Positions 43,395-54,996 of a stretch of 64,000 bases of DNA are shown piece after piece. The stretch's first letter is position 1, and each line of letters opens with the position of its first letter. Source of the stretch: Hemileia vastatrix. Its lineage: Eukaryota; Basidiomycota; Pucciniomycetes; Pucciniales; Zaghouaniaceae. Both the position numbers and the translations under genes were made by a program. The notes beneath the pieces are model-generated. The model did no database searches. It was not told the origin of the DNA and worked only from the letters and a program-made list of their open reading frames with translations. The stretch is from positions 25,815,501 through 25,879,500 of the forward strand of contig JASXTE010000016.1 in NCBI GenBank assembly GCA_030280995.1, in the 5' to 3' direction.

Positions 43395-44003
43395 AATATT
43401 TAGGTAGACTCTTACAGTTGCCTTGCTGTAAGCAGAATCTGAAGGAGTTGGATAAACCGAAGAAAACCCTGTCCTTCTAAGTAAAATAAGGGTTGTTCAA
43501 ATAACTAAGCTCTCTAGTCTACTTGAATTGTTTGAAATAGATAAATGTAACATCCATTTATATAAATGCTTATTGAGATTTAGAAACTAGCAGCAGTTGA
43601 GAAAGAAATACTGATTACAAAAATTAAGGTGTACCAGTGAAAGATCTGTAAAGAAAGACTTTTATTTTTTATAAGATTTTATTTTCAACAAGATGACAAT
43701 AAAAACAAGGCCCTGAGATGGAGACCTTTTCAATGATACCCTATATGTGTTGAAAATATAATTGTTGTGCTGTATTTCAAAATTGTTATAAATTATAAAT
43801 GTTATATGGGTATTATAATTTATTTAAATTTGTTTTTATATATTAAATATTGTTAATAATCAAAAAAGACTCTCAATATCAAAACTCAAAGATGTAAAAA
43901 CATGTAGAAGACTAAGATCCCCACTTTCTATCTGATTCTCCTCCTCCAGACCTTTCCAACAATACCCTACATGCATAGGATCTACAATAAACTATTGATT
44001 TAG

Positions 44004-45830
44004 GATGACATCATAAAAGCCATAAAATCTCTGAGAAACAGTACTTCTCCGGGACCAGATGGGATCCCCTGTGAGTTCTACAAGTCAATGATATCGGTCA
44101 ATGCCAAATGCCTTGATCAAAAAGATAACAATGATGAGTTGCCACATAGAGACCTGGTCACCCTCATGGATAATTTTTACTCCTTACTACAGGGTCAACC
44201 ACTGCCTCCACACTTTACTGATGGTGTTCTTTCTCTTCTATACAAAAAGGGTGATAAGGAAGACCTCAAAAATTACCGGCCTCTAACTGTAATGAATGTG
44301 GATTACAAAATCTTCACCCTTCTACTGATGCAAAGATTAATCCTAGTTCTCAACCCAGTAATTGGAGACCACCAATCTGCCTTCCTCACGGATAGAATTA
44401 TTGACGAAAACATTAGAAATGTTCAACTTGCAGTGGAACACTTCTCAACCTCTACAAATGCTAAGGCGGATGCCACATCCTCTTTTTTTACCAATAAAAG
44501 GCATATGACAGGGTAGTTCACTCCTTTCTATGTAAAACAATGAGAAAAATGGGCTTAAGAAAAAACTTTGTAAAAATTCTTAAAAACCTATACACAGGAG
44601 TTATGGTCCAACTCTCTCTAAATGGATACTTAGACGGTACCATCCCAATAAGGTCTGGTGTGAGACATGGTGACCCGATGAGCTGTCCCCTCTTTTTTAT
44701 TGTCATTGAGTCCATGGCGAACTTAATTGATAAGAATATGATGGGTGTAGAGATAGGAGACTCTGTCAATCTCAAGCATCAAATGTATGCGAATGACATG
44801 GTTGTCTTCTTAAAAGATCAAAAAGAAGCTGACAACTTTTTGCAATGCTTTCAGATCTACTCCAACGCCTCTGGAGCAAAAATTAACTGGGGAAAAAGTA
44901 TTCTAATGCCTGTTGGTAATGCACCCCCTATTGAATTTAACAAAGCCCTTGGCCTCAAGACTTTACATACTGGTGAGTCCTATAAAAACTTAGGAGTTCC
45001 TGTAAGTATCAATATTTCTAAAGAATATTTGCATGTTCTGGGAGAACATGATTAACCGAATGAATAATATAGTTGAACATTGGTTATCTGCGCATCTCTC
45101 TTAAAAAGGAAGAGTCTTGATTTCCAATAACCTAATCTATTCCATCCCTAGATACTCCATTAAGTTCCTCCCTCTCCCAGGAGAGAAACTTCTTCATATG
45201 CAAAGGACTTACTTTAAGCTCATCTGGAACGGTAAGAGTAAAGGCCATTTTAATAGGAAAAAATCATGCCTACCTATACATAAAGGAGGCCTAGGTTGCA
45301 TCTCTCTACCATGCGTGATAGAGGCCACCTCCCTCAGTATAGTTCAACAAATGTTAGGAAACCCAAACTTGTCATGGGTAAAACTGACTAAATATCTTAT
45401 GACAATATCTAAGAGTAGGACACTTAGCTTGAGAAGGGAACTCATCTATGCCCCTTGGATACAAAAGACTTCTGTGAGACCACCAACAGCCCCTTCCCCT
45501 TTGCACCACACCATGAGTCACTGGTGGAAGCATTATGTGCCACTGAAGGCTGGAAGTGTTATCCAAATTACATCCCCATCATCTGTTAATGATATACTTA
45601 GTACTAATTTCTGGTACCATCCCCTTCTGAGAGTTTCCAGGGGAATTGGTACTAGAAGATTCAGTACACTAGCAATGCAATGCATTGCACGTGATGACTC
45701 AAAATATATAAAGGACATATGGAATTGGGTGGACAAGAAACCCATACTTCCTACTTCTGGAACTCCTCTCCAGAAGAAAAATGCTATAAGAGAAATAAAC
45801 GACCTAATCCATGCCTTTTCCCAAGAATGA
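44004..45830 (+). pseudogene. LINE reverse transcriptase fragment
   Basis: RT motifs in order: STSPGPDGIPCEFYK, LLYKKGDKEDLKNYRPLTVM, FLTDRIIDENIRNVQLAVEH, a DRVV-like block at 44510, LSLNGYLDGTIPIRSGVRHG and DPMSCPLFFIVIE. The catalytic box at 44786-44797 is QMYANDMVVF: the usual YADD has Asp-to-Asn. SGAKINWGKSILMPVG and KNLGVPVSI follow. The thumb and connection part is in the ORF at 45117-45830. Frame changes lie near 44515, 45050 and 45105. Confidence 0.87.
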
Positions 45831-46920
45831 CTGGATATACTCTCACAAAGTGACCAATCTACTGTTGAAAATACAACAGGTATCTCCTGTACAATGATGA
45901 ATAAAAAGGGTAAGTATAAACCCCTCCTTAAATTTTTATTCAATGACTTGTACCAAAATATCTTACACCTACAAGCTGAAAAAGATCCATTCAAGAGCCT
46001 GATTGAGGGACCTCTTGAAAAATCTACTAAGTTATGTGGTAGACGTATTTCCCTAAAAGCCCTATGGTTAGGGATCAGAAATAGGTATTTTAAACCCAAA
46101 ATGAGTGATCTACTATGGCGACTACTTCAAGGTAAAGTCAAAATACGAGAAGAACTAACCTGGATTGAAGACAATAAAAAGATTTGCCCATTCGATAACC
46201 AACCATTGACCATCCATCACATATGGATCGACTGCATGAGTGCAAAGTGGGTATGGAGGAGTGTTTCAAGCACTGCTCCCTACTACACTTTAAAAAGATA
46301 TACACTCCCTCTAACATGGATGAACTAATGATCCTCTTGGCTAAAACCCCCTAAACTGATCTTTATAGGGGAAGATCCTGGAGCCTCATCTGCTCCTCTG
46401 CTGTGTGGGGTATGTGGAAATGTTACCTCTCCTTCAGTTTTGATGAAGGTGGAGGAAAAACTTCTTCAGAGGCTGACAGATGGTTCACATTTGAACTCTC
46501 AAATTGCCTCTGGATGGATAAGGCGGCATGTTCTAACAATAAATATGGCACAGTACGTCTAGGGAAAGACTTGTTCACAGGGACTTTAAGAATAGAGCTG
46601 AGAGCTTGCCCTTCTCTTTCAAATCTCATCATAAGTGACAAAATACCCCATACTCCTATCTTCATTCAGGAATATTGACCTTAGGAATTTCCAGCTAGCA
46701 TTTGAAGAATTCTTAAATTATTATGTGGCATTGATTTTTGGTGGGATAGGTGTGGCATGGGTTTGGGCTCGTACCCCTATGACTTCTTGCCTACTCCTGA
46801 ATTATGAAACCAAAAAGAGTAGTGCCTGGGGGTGTCATAAACATACACCTCCTGTGAAAGGGTGGCTTGGATGGTACTCCTCTATAAACTAAAATCAGTA
46901 GGTAGCCTCACAAACTACTT
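45831..46920 (+). pseudogene. LINE C-terminal region with zf-RVT-like zinc domain
   Basis: The ORF at 45894-46328 has ISLKALWLGIRNRYFKPKMS, DLLWRLLQGKVKIREELTWI and then CPFDNQPLTIHHIWIDC, a Cys-His cluster like the zf-RVT domain found C-terminal to RT in plant and fungal LINEs. It continues in other frames (MWGMWKCYLSF at 46403). The last readable segment ends near 46890. Confidence 0.7.
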
Positions 46921-47571
46921 ACACTCCTCCAATAAACTATTGATTTAGAAAGCATAATAAATTCTAACCAAATTTTTCCACAATAGCCAAACTTTTCTAC
47001 AGTGACCAAACTTTGCACTGGTGATAAGACTTTTCTACAGTGACCAAACTTTACCACAGTGCCCAGAATTTTCTGCAGTGACCAAACTTTGCACTGGTGA
47101 TCAGACTTTCCCATTGTGAGCAAATTTTGCCCCAATGAGCACTTTTTGCCATTATGAGCTAATTTTGCCATAATGAGCTAACTTGGGTAGATTGAGCTAA
47201 ATTTGCCACAGTGAGTTAATTTTGCCACCATGACCAAACTTGGCCACAATGACAGAATTTTTCCAGTACACTTTGCTTTTGCACCAGAAAATCACCGGAG
47301 AAAACCGGAGCGCACCAGAAAAAAAATGGCCATTCCATCAGCACACCATATCCACCAAAAATACTATAAGTCACTAAATCAAGTAAAACACTAAGAAAAC
47401 AGTAAAATATTATAAAAAATAATCAAGACAGAAAAGATAGAGAAAAATCTGGGCTATCCAATGATAATAATCATTTTCCAAAATTCCAAATATCCAGCCT
47501 TATAATCCAGAAATTTGCTACTAATCTTCAAAAATAAACCTAAGTGGCATACCAAGATGTGGAATGCCACA

Positions 47572-49703
47572 GCGCTTATAATCTTATTTGCATTGAGGAT
47601 GTCATGAACCACTGACTGCAATGCACACTAGATTTGGTAGTTTTAAATATTTAGTTATGCCTTTTAAATTGTGTAGCACACCATCTACTTTTCAAACTTT
47701 TGTTAATGACATCTTTCAAGATGTTGTCAAAAACATTTTTAGTTGTCTATTTAGACAATATTTTAATTCTCTCAAAGACACTTGATGAACATATTCATCA
47801 TGTTTGACAGGTTCTAAATTTCCTTTGGGATCAGGGTCTCTACGCCAAGCACAATAAATGTGAATTTCATCTTAAATCAATTGATTTTTTGGGGTTTACG
47901 TTGTCCACTGATGGTTTAGTCATGGACGAAAAAAGGTCCAAAAAGTCCTGGAATGGCCTGAGGCCAAAACCATTAAATCCCTCTAAGAATTTTTGAGTTT
48001 TGCCAATTTCTATAGAAGATTTATTAAAGATTACTCTAAAACTATTTCCAATCTTATTCTCTTCTTAGAAAAGATATTTCTTTTGTTTTTACTTCTACAG
48101 CACAAAAGGAATTAGAGGCATTGAAGACTGCATTCACCACAGCTCCAATTCTTTGTCATTTCAATTATTCTGCTTCGACAATAGTTGAGACAGACGCTAG
48201 CAATTATGCTATTGCAGGGGTCGTCTCTCAATTCAATACTGAAACAAAATTTTTTCATCCTCTTGTCTTTGAGTCATGCAAACTCATTGTGGCAGAATTA
48301 AATTATGAAATTCATGACAAAGAGCTTTTAGCTATCATTCATTGTCTTAAAAAATGGCGCTTTTTTCTTCTCAGCCTAGATAGTCCTTTTCAAATCTTAA
48401 CAGATCATAATGCTTTGAAATACTTTATGTCTTCCAAAGTGTTAACCAGGCTTCAGGCCAGGTGGGCTGAATTTCTGTCTGAATTTACTTTTTCTATTTC
48501 CTATTTCCCAGGTAAGAACTGTGTTGTCCCAGATATCCTGTCAAATTGGGATGACGTTTACCCACAGCGGGGGGAAGCATTTGCTGACAAGAACCCAGCA
48601 AATGTGAAATCAATCTTCAACAAATCAATGTTAACAACTCATCAACTTAATTCAATGACAATTCAATCTTTTCAAAATCCACTATCCAACATCCTTGAAG
48701 CTCATTTGAAGGAAAATTTTGGTTTAGGGTTAGAAGACAAAATACTCTCAAAGGAAGGGGCCAAAAGATGTAGTATTGAATCAGGTCTATTAGTTTTCAA
48801 AGGTAGAGTAGTCATACCTGACAAAAATGACATAAAAGTATGGATTTTCAATAGTCGGCATGATTCTCCATTAGCTGGTCATGTTGGGGGTGACAAAACC
48901 TACCAGTTAATAGCAAGGGATTTCTTCTGGCCAGGAATGACCAGAGAAATCAAGGCCTATATAAGATCTTGTTACAAATGTAATAGGAATAAGGCTCCCC
49001 GTCACTGGAAGCATGGGTTGCTTCAACCACTTCCTATTCCCTCTAAACCTTGGGAATATTTATCAATGGATTTTATTTCTAAACTTCCTCTTTCTAATAA
49101 TTTTGATGCAATATTAGTAATAGTAGATATATATTAAAAAAATTCTATTTTCATAAAAACCACTACTACTGCTACAGCAGAAGATTTGTCAAAAAATTTT
49201 CTAGAATACTTATTTTCCAAACATGGCTTACATAATGATATTATTTCAGATAGAGGCTCATTGTTTGTATCCACATTCTGGACTCAATTGTGTTGAAAAC
49301 TCAATATCACGAGGAATCTCTCCACAGTTTATCATCCTAAAACCAATGGGCAAACGGAAAGGGTCAACAAAATTCTCGAGCAATACCTCCGAATGTATGT
49401 CAGTTATCAACAAGAAAATTGGACTACATGGTTACCATTGGCCGAATTTTCTTATAATAACTCAACTTATTCTTCGACACTAAAATCTCCTTTCAAAACT
49501 GTTTATGGAAGACATCCTCGATTCAACTCAATCCATGTAGGAACTAATGATCCTGCGGAATATTATCTTTGAACCATATCATGACTCCAAGAAGAAATTA
49601 AATCAAACTTGGAATTAGCAATTTGAAGGTACATTGAACAGGCCGACAAACATTGACAATCTGCTCCCTCCTTTAAACCAAGTGAAAAAGTATGGCTCAA
49701 CGC
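47572..49703 (+). pseudogene. G+ RT second half, RNase H and integrase
   Basis: RT resumes AYNLI with TRFGSFKYLVMPFKLCSTPS and FQTFVNDIFQDVVKNI. The box at 47746-47760 reads VYLDNIL, second Asp changed to Asn. RNase H is in the ORF from 48121: ETDASNYAIAGVVSQ (Asp), YEIHDKELLAIIHCLKKWR (Glu) and ILTDHNALKYF (Asp). Integrase follows: RHDSPLAGHVGGDKTY and CYKCNRNKAPR (HHCC intact), MDFISKLP (first Asp), then DIISDRGSLFVSTFW (second Asp) and NGQTERVNKILEQYL (Glu) in shifted frames. It is cut at SEKVWLNA by the E1 LTR. Confidence 0.88.
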
Positions 49704-51062
49704 TGTAGAGTAGACTCCTGCAGTAACCTTGCTGCAGGCAGAATCCAAGGGAGTTGGAAAAACAAAAAGAAATCCCTGTCCCTCTAAGTAAACGTAAGAT
49801 TCAATTAACTAAGCTTGAAGATCTGCTTGAAGAGTTGGATAAGTTGAAAATCTGAGAGAACGACTTTGAAAGTGTTGGAAACCTAATACCAGATTACACT
49901 GATACTAGTCACAGAAAATACTTAGAACAAGCCACAACACTTGCCCCAGAGACTGAAAAGTACAGTAAAGTACCCCAGAAACTACCCTTGGGATGGTCTG
50001 TTCAAAGGTGCCTTATTAAAGGTCTGCCCCAGAATTACCCATTTTCCCACCAAAATTAAAGAGTGTTCTTTATTATATTTTTAGTTTATAAATTTTTTAA
50101 GAAAAGAAATAAATTTTAGTCACCCAGGATGAGAGCTATCCTATGGTACCCTATATGTTGATATTTTTATTATAATTGTTGTTATATGTTGAATATTGTT
50201 AATTATCAAAAAAGACCCTTGTTATTGAAACTAAAAGACAAAAAACATGTAGAAGACTAAGATTTCCACCTATATGATTCTCCTGCTCCAGACCTTTCCA
50301 AAAATACCCTACATGCATATGATCTACAATAAACTATTGATCTAGTGAGCATAATAACTTTCTAACCAAATTTTGCCACAATAGCCAAACTTTTGGCACT
50401 GTGACCAAACTTTGCACAGTGACCAAAATTTGCACTGGTGATAAGACTTTTCTACAGTGACCAAACTTTTCCACAGTGCCCAGACTTTTATGCAGTGACC
50501 AAACTTTGCACTGGTGATCAGACTTTTCTACAGTGACCAAACTTTGCCACAGTTCCAAGACTTTTCTGCAGTGACCAAACTTTGCCACAGTGCCTAGACT
50601 TTTCTGCAGTGACCAAACTTTGCCACAGTGCCCAGACCTTTTGCACCAATGACCAAACTTTGCCACAATGACCAACTTTGCCACAGTGACTTTGCTTTTG
50701 CACTGGAAAATCACTGGAGAAAACTGGAGCGCACCAGAGTGCACCAGAAAAAAATGGCTACTCCATGAGCACACTGCATCCACCAAAAATACCAAGAGAG
50801 CCCTGGAAAATCCAGTAAAACCAATACCCAATCCATGAAACCATCAAATAACAATAGGAATACCAACATATATCCATTCCAAAACACCATAAATCCTCCA
50901 AAAAATCACCATAAATCCTCCAAAAATCACCATAAATCCACCCAAAAAAAACCAGTTAACTCCCTTCAACCAAATTAACACCTGCTAACACCATGATTTT
51001 CTTCCAAACAAAGTCCATTCAAATTTTCACCTAAGTAGCCTACCCAGATTTGAAATGCCACA
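49704..51062 (-). repeat. E1 3' LTR (1359 bp)
   Basis: It starts TGTAGAGTAGACTCC and ends GAAATGCCACA on the plus strand; same family as the E0 LTRs but diverged. The terminal stem is CCTGCAG...CTGCAGG instead of CTTACAG...CTGTAAG, a compensatory pair of changes. Confidence 0.88.
50365..50700. repeat. Minisatellite in the E1 LTR (CAGTGACCAAACTTTGCCA units)
   Basis: About 15 imperfect units of roughly 21-23 bp, built from GTGACCAAACTTTG and GTGCCCAGACTTTTCTG words. The same repeat is shorter in E0 (22090-22310 and 46975-47250). Peptides with repeated KVWSL in ORFs across it are artefacts. Confidence 0.85.
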
Positions 51063-51074
51063 TCCTCCCTCCAA
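51063..51074 (-). other. E1 polypurine tract
   Basis: Sense TTGGAGGGAGGA directly before the LTR start TGTGGCATTTC, as in E0. Confidence 0.8.
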
Positions 51075-51199
51075 TATGGAATGTCCCCATTCCATTCTGA
51101 ATCACATAATAAACTTTTCCACCATCATTTCAATAAAAATTTTGCTTCTAAAGTTGACACCACTTGATTTTTGATGCTTCAATCCGCTGAGTATGGATG

Positions 51200-51482
51200 A
51201 GTAGGCTTTAAAACCTACTGAGCTAGAGCTGCAATGATCTAGAAACCACCATGAGGTCCTCCAAACTCCTCTACCATTCACCTTCAACAAAAAAAAAGAA
51301 AATTAAGAGTGGGCTTTCATCTCCACTGAGCCAGAACTGCAATGATCTGGACATCGCCATGAGGTTCTCCAATTTCCAAAATCACCAACTACAGAAAATA
51401 AAATTTAGAGAGTGGGCTTTCATCTCCACTGAGCCAGAACTGCAATGATCTGGACATTGCCATGAGGTCCTCCAATTTCCAA
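51200..51482. repeat. Three tandem ~105-bp repeats in the E1 3' region
   Basis: The words GTGGGCTTTCATCTCC, TGAGCCAGAACTGCAATG and ATGAGGTCCTCCAA recur at about 51201, 51309 and 51412. E2 and E3 hold two related copies of GATTCCAA...AGGTCCTCC (57140-57215, 61625-61690). Confidence 0.75.
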
Positions 51483-51529
51483 AAACGACCTCCACTTGAA
51501 TTTTCTTGAGTCATCAAACGTAAAAATCA

Positions 51530-52612
51530 CCAGTTTATAGTCTTAGAGGACTTCCACCTGCATCACAAAACCAATGCTAGAGATCAATCTATAAACAATA
51601 AAGCATATAAACAAACTTTGTGGGGTAATTGTGTATAGAGTTGCCAACTCATTAATCACCCCCAAAATTGCCAATATAAAATCTAGAAGTTTCCCCAATG
51701 AACACTTCAAACTAAAAGAAATCCTACTCAAATCTTGACCATTATAATTCCTAGTTTTATTGACATCTTCAGTTTTCCATGGTCTTGAAGTTTAGGACCA
51801 ATCATAAATGATCTTGAAAATAATTTCAGTTTTAAGTCTTGATGGACTAGCAGAATAAATAAAATAAATATGTAATAAAAGAAAAAGATAAATAAATAAA
51901 TAAAAGATGTCCCCCAGCCATTTGGATGAGCCGAACCCCTGACATCATACCCACATCCAAGTGCACCTTGATTGTGGATACACAGGAAAGCAAAATTAAA
52001 AATATAACATAAAATGAAATTTTTGAAAAAAAATTATTCTTGAAAATAATATTTTTTTTTTTTTGAAAATTAAATTTAAATTTTTTTTTTTTTTTTAAAT
52101 TAAATTTTGAAAATTTGAAGATTTGAAAAATGATAATTTAATGAAAATCAAGGAAACAAACTAATGATCACTGGGTGGGCTCCCTCCGATTTGTAAAAAT
52201 GATTGGAGACCACAAGTGATAATCCACCCCAATACAACAAAAAAATGAAACAAAACAAAATTCTTGAATCCACACTTCCGAAAGATTGTGCTGTGTCAAC
52301 GTAAGGATCCAGTTTATTGTCATAGAGGACTACCTAAATAACAAAAAACAAAGCCAGGATTCAACTAGAAACAGAGAAGGGTTGGAAACAAACATTATGG
52401 GGTAATTGTGAATAGAGCTGCCAACTCATCAATTACCCCCAAACTTGCCAATATAAAATCTAGAAGGTTCCCCTGTGAACACTCCTAAGAAAATTTGTTT
52501 CCCCCTCATATTTTCACCACATAATTAAATTTTAAAATTGAAGTAATGATTGTTTTTTTGAAAGACGAGATTTCCTAAAAGATTGATGTTGTAGTTTATC
52601 CTCATTTCAGAG
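51530..52612. other. E1 structured 3' non-coding region with an internal duplication
   Basis: The AGTTTATAGTC motif plus hairpin III block occurs twice, at about 51530-51705 and 52308-52485. Between them lie the conserved stem-loops I (51953-51980) and II (52168-52228) and poly-A/T tracts (52040-52110). A final AGTTTATCCTCATTTCAGAG sits at 52591, next to the pol stop. No antisense gene is present in this copy. Confidence 0.7.
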
Positions 52613-53635
52613 TCAAACTTCAGCATTATTTGTGCCCCTAGGGTAAAACTTCTTCACTTGATCAGCAGCTACCCTCTTCTTTAAGACAACACCGTCCAGT
52701 TCTTCCAAAACATATGAACCACCAGAAACCTGTTCTCTAATTTTATATGGTCCATTCCATCTATTAGCAAACATTTTCCCCCACTGACTTTCCAAACTCC
52801 TATTATACACCAACACCATATCACAAGGCCTCAAAGGCTTCCTGAGTCTATGAGCCAACCTTTGATCCCAATTCCTGACAGACTGATCCCTGATCTTGAT
52901 CATCCTATCGTATGCCTTCTTCAAATATTCCTCCTTCTTTTCTAACTGTTGCATTCTAGCACAGAGCAAATCTTCAGTAGTTTTGACTACATCCCAATCA
53001 GCACCAAGATAAGATTCAGCTTCAATATCAACCGGTAAAACAGCTTTCTGACCAAAAACTAATTCATAAGGAGAATAACCAGTTGTCCTCTTGGTGGTAA
53101 TTCTGTCAGCAAATAAAACAAGGGGTAAATAATGCCTCCACTTTTCAGCACTTTTTCCACACATTTTAACCAAAGCATCCTTAATAACTTGATGCCTTCT
53201 TTCAACCATTCCTTCTGCTTCAGGATAATATGGGGTCGCCACCCTAAACTTTGAGCCAATTTTTGAAACAGCTTCCTGGAAGTTTGCACCAAAGTCGGAG
53301 CCGCCATCAACAGTTACCAACTTCATAACACCATACCTATACACCCATTCCTTCATCAAAAATTCTGCTACATTTTTAGCAGATAAATTAATAAGAGGGA
53401 CAGCCTCAACCCAACCAGAAAAATCATCCCTTGCCACAATCAAGCACTTATGCTTACCTTCCTTGATGTTAACAGCATCCAAACTAACCCATCCAAAGAT
53501 AGTATTTTCACCAGTAGCATTTCCAGGCTCTTTTGGCCTTAAATAACTTCTTCTCTGACATTCTTCACATCACTGAACCCAAGATCTAACAGCCATCTTA
53601 ATTACAGGCCACCAAAATCTATCAGCAATCCGCTT
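52613..53635 (-). CDS. E1 integrase (intact core and GPY/F tail; upstream frame broken)
   Basis: The ORF from 53482 starts MDAVNIKEGKHKCLIVARDD, with first catalytic Asp in SLDAVN. It carries LVTVDGGSDFG (second Asp), YYPEAEGMVERRHQ (Glu) and YELVFGQKAVLPVDIEAESY. NRWNGPYKIREQ is the GPY/F module. It stops at 52613-52615 after GTNNAEV. All DDE residues are present, unlike most pol genes here. The HHCC domain at 53490-53635 is interrupted by stops (CEECQRRSYLRPKEPGN is readable), so the polyprotein as a whole is still broken. Confidence 0.85.
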
Positions 53636-54996
53636 TTAAGCTTCTCCAAAGCCCCTATGCCCTAAATCTTCATGAAGAGATTCCATCACCAATTCTTGAC
53701 CTTTTCTTTGAGATACAACAACTTGAGGATTCAGATGTCTTCTTTTCATCAACCTTTTACCAGACAAATAAAAACCAGGTGACTTCTTTTTGATAGCCAC
53801 CCATTCAGCTTCATCACATTCTTCTGGTTTTCCCAGAGACAACAAATATTTCACCATTAAAAAATAAAACGCAGTCTGGCCCCAAATTTCATCAGAAAAA
53901 TCCAATAATATAACATCCAAAGGAGCCTCCCTGTCCCCAATATCTCCCACTTGTGAATGAGAAATCATTCTCTGAGAATTTGGCTGTTTGCTGAAATTCA
54001 CAGAATCCACCTCATTCAAACATTTTTCCATGCTACCACTATCCTCCTTCAGATCCCAAACATAAACACCATTAACCAACTTCCAATTATCCCAAACAAC
54101 CACACCATCCTCATCTACAAGACCCTCATGATCAACTAGATCATCAACTTCATCAAATTCAACAAAAATAGAACCAGCCAGTTTAACCTCATGGGGGAGG
54201 TATGGAAAGTCCTCAGAACCCATGGTACTGGCCTTGATTATAGGTATATCTTCATCAAACTCTTTTGAATCAGAATCATCTACTGTAGGTGGTCTTTCTG
54301 ACAATCCATCAAGCATAGTGAAAGATTTTCCAGGCCTGTGCACTAAATCAAATGAAAAATGTTGAATAAAAGCTTCCCACCTAGTCATTGGATAATTAGG
54401 TAAACTAGGCGAATTAATCATCTGAATTAAAGATTTAGCATCCACTTGAAGTTCAAAATGTTGACCCCATAAGATATTTTGAAGTTTCTTTAAAATTTTT
54501 GCCACACCACAGAGTTCCAACTTTGGTTGTGAATATCTTGATTCGACCTCAGTAAAAACTACAGATTGATACCTAACTGGTCTAATATAACCACCCTTAT
54601 CCATCTGAGAAAGCACTGCACCAGCAGCCAGCTGACTAGAATCAACAGCTAAATAAATCCTACCAGCTCCTTCACCATAATCCAACTTATGAAGAATAAT
54701 ATCTTCACCAACCACCTTCTTCAACTTAACAAAAGCTTCTTCACAAGCTTCATCCCAATCCCAATCAGCATCCTTCCTAGTTAACCTTCTCAATGGAGCA
54801 GCCAATAATGAGAAATACCTAATAAACATCCTAACATAAACACATACTCCCAAAAATCCTCTAACTTCAGTAGTGTTTCTAGGTCTCAGCCAAGATTGAA
54901 TTTTGTTGACTTTCTTCTTTGACATAATTTGGCCTTCCCTACACACCACATTACCAAGAATCTCTAAAGCTGGAACACAAAAAGAAAATTTAGAAC
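53636..54996 (-). pseudogene. E1 RT thumb and RNase H, cut by the E2 LTR
   Basis: The frame is open from the junction (GSKFSFCVPALEILGNVVCR) through VRGFLGVCVYVRMFIRYFSL and the linker. RNase H follows: YLAVDSSQLAAGAVLSQMDK (Asp), RYSQPKLELCGVAKILKKLQ (Glu) and FELQVDAKSLIQMINSPSLP (Asp). The acidic linker DDSDSKEFDEDIPIIKASTM leads to LHEDLGHRGFGEA, the start of the integrase zinc domain. The first residues of the long ORF (to about 55099) come from E2 LTR sequence. The RT catalytic box lies outside the window. Confidence 0.85.

Larger units (their letters stand above)
44004..46930 (+). mobile_element. 5'-truncated non-LTR retrotransposon (LINE) in the E0 5' LTR
   Basis: It is flanked by identical AATAAACTATTGATTTAG at 43986-44003 and 46931-46948, an 18-bp target duplication. 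The E0 3' LTR has a single such site near 22060. The element begins inside RT (IKAIKSLRNSTSPGPDGIP), so endonuclease and ORF1 are missing, as expected for 5' truncation during target-primed reverse transcription. The 3' end (TTACACTCCTCC) has no clear poly-A tail. Confidence 0.9.
21472..47571 (-). mobile_element. Ty3/gypsy retrotransposon E0, full length with three nested insertions
   Basis: Minus-strand element with 5' LTR (43399-47571, containing a LINE), PBS, gag, protease, a 10.5-kb TIR element, RT, RNase H, integrase, a structured 3' non-coding region (with a solo LTR), PPT and 3' LTR (21472-22508). Without the insertions it is about 11.5 kb. It inserted into the RT of G+: flanks GGGGCT on the left and GCGCT on the right look like an imperfect 5-bp duplication. 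Many stops and changed catalytic residues show it is dead. Confidence 0.92.
43399..47571 (-). repeat. E0 5' LTR, split by a LINE
   Basis: 43399-44003 and 46949-47571 are the two parts of one LTR homologous to 21472-22508. The LINE lies between, with an 18-bp duplication. The right end CCACA is followed by the G+ RT sequence GCGCTTATAAT. Confidence 0.9.
18421..49703 (+). mobile_element. Plus-strand Ty3/gypsy retrotransposon G+, split by E0 and truncated by E1
   Basis: Gag, protease and the first half of RT lie at 19177-21471. The second half of RT, RNase H and integrase lie at 47572-49703. The RT joins exactly at the E0 insertion: left side ends IDLRG, right side resumes AYNLI. The integrase C-terminus stops at SEKVWLNA, where the E1 LTR begins. 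It is therefore older than E0 and E1. The 3' LTR is not in the window; the 5' boundary near 18421 is inferred from the end of copia B gag. Confidence 0.85.
49704..54996 (-). mobile_element. Ty3/gypsy retrotransposon E1, 3' part, nested in G+ and cut by E2
   Basis: From right to left it has the RT thumb, RNase H, integrase, structured 3' region, PPT and a 3' LTR of 1.36 kb. It sits in the integrase C-terminus of G+. Its RT is interrupted by the E2 LTR at 54997 (GSKFSFC at the junction), so gag, protease, the RT catalytic part and the 5' LTR would lie right of the window. Pol is better preserved than in E0. Confidence 0.87.

Noticed and set aside
46890..46930. Poly-A tail of the LINE
   Set aside because: Only short A-containing stretches precede the duplication; there is no real tail.
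50334..50831. Repetitive secreted-type protein with KVWSL repeats on the minus strand
   Set aside because: It is a translation of the LTR minisatellite. The homologous LTRs do not keep the frame.
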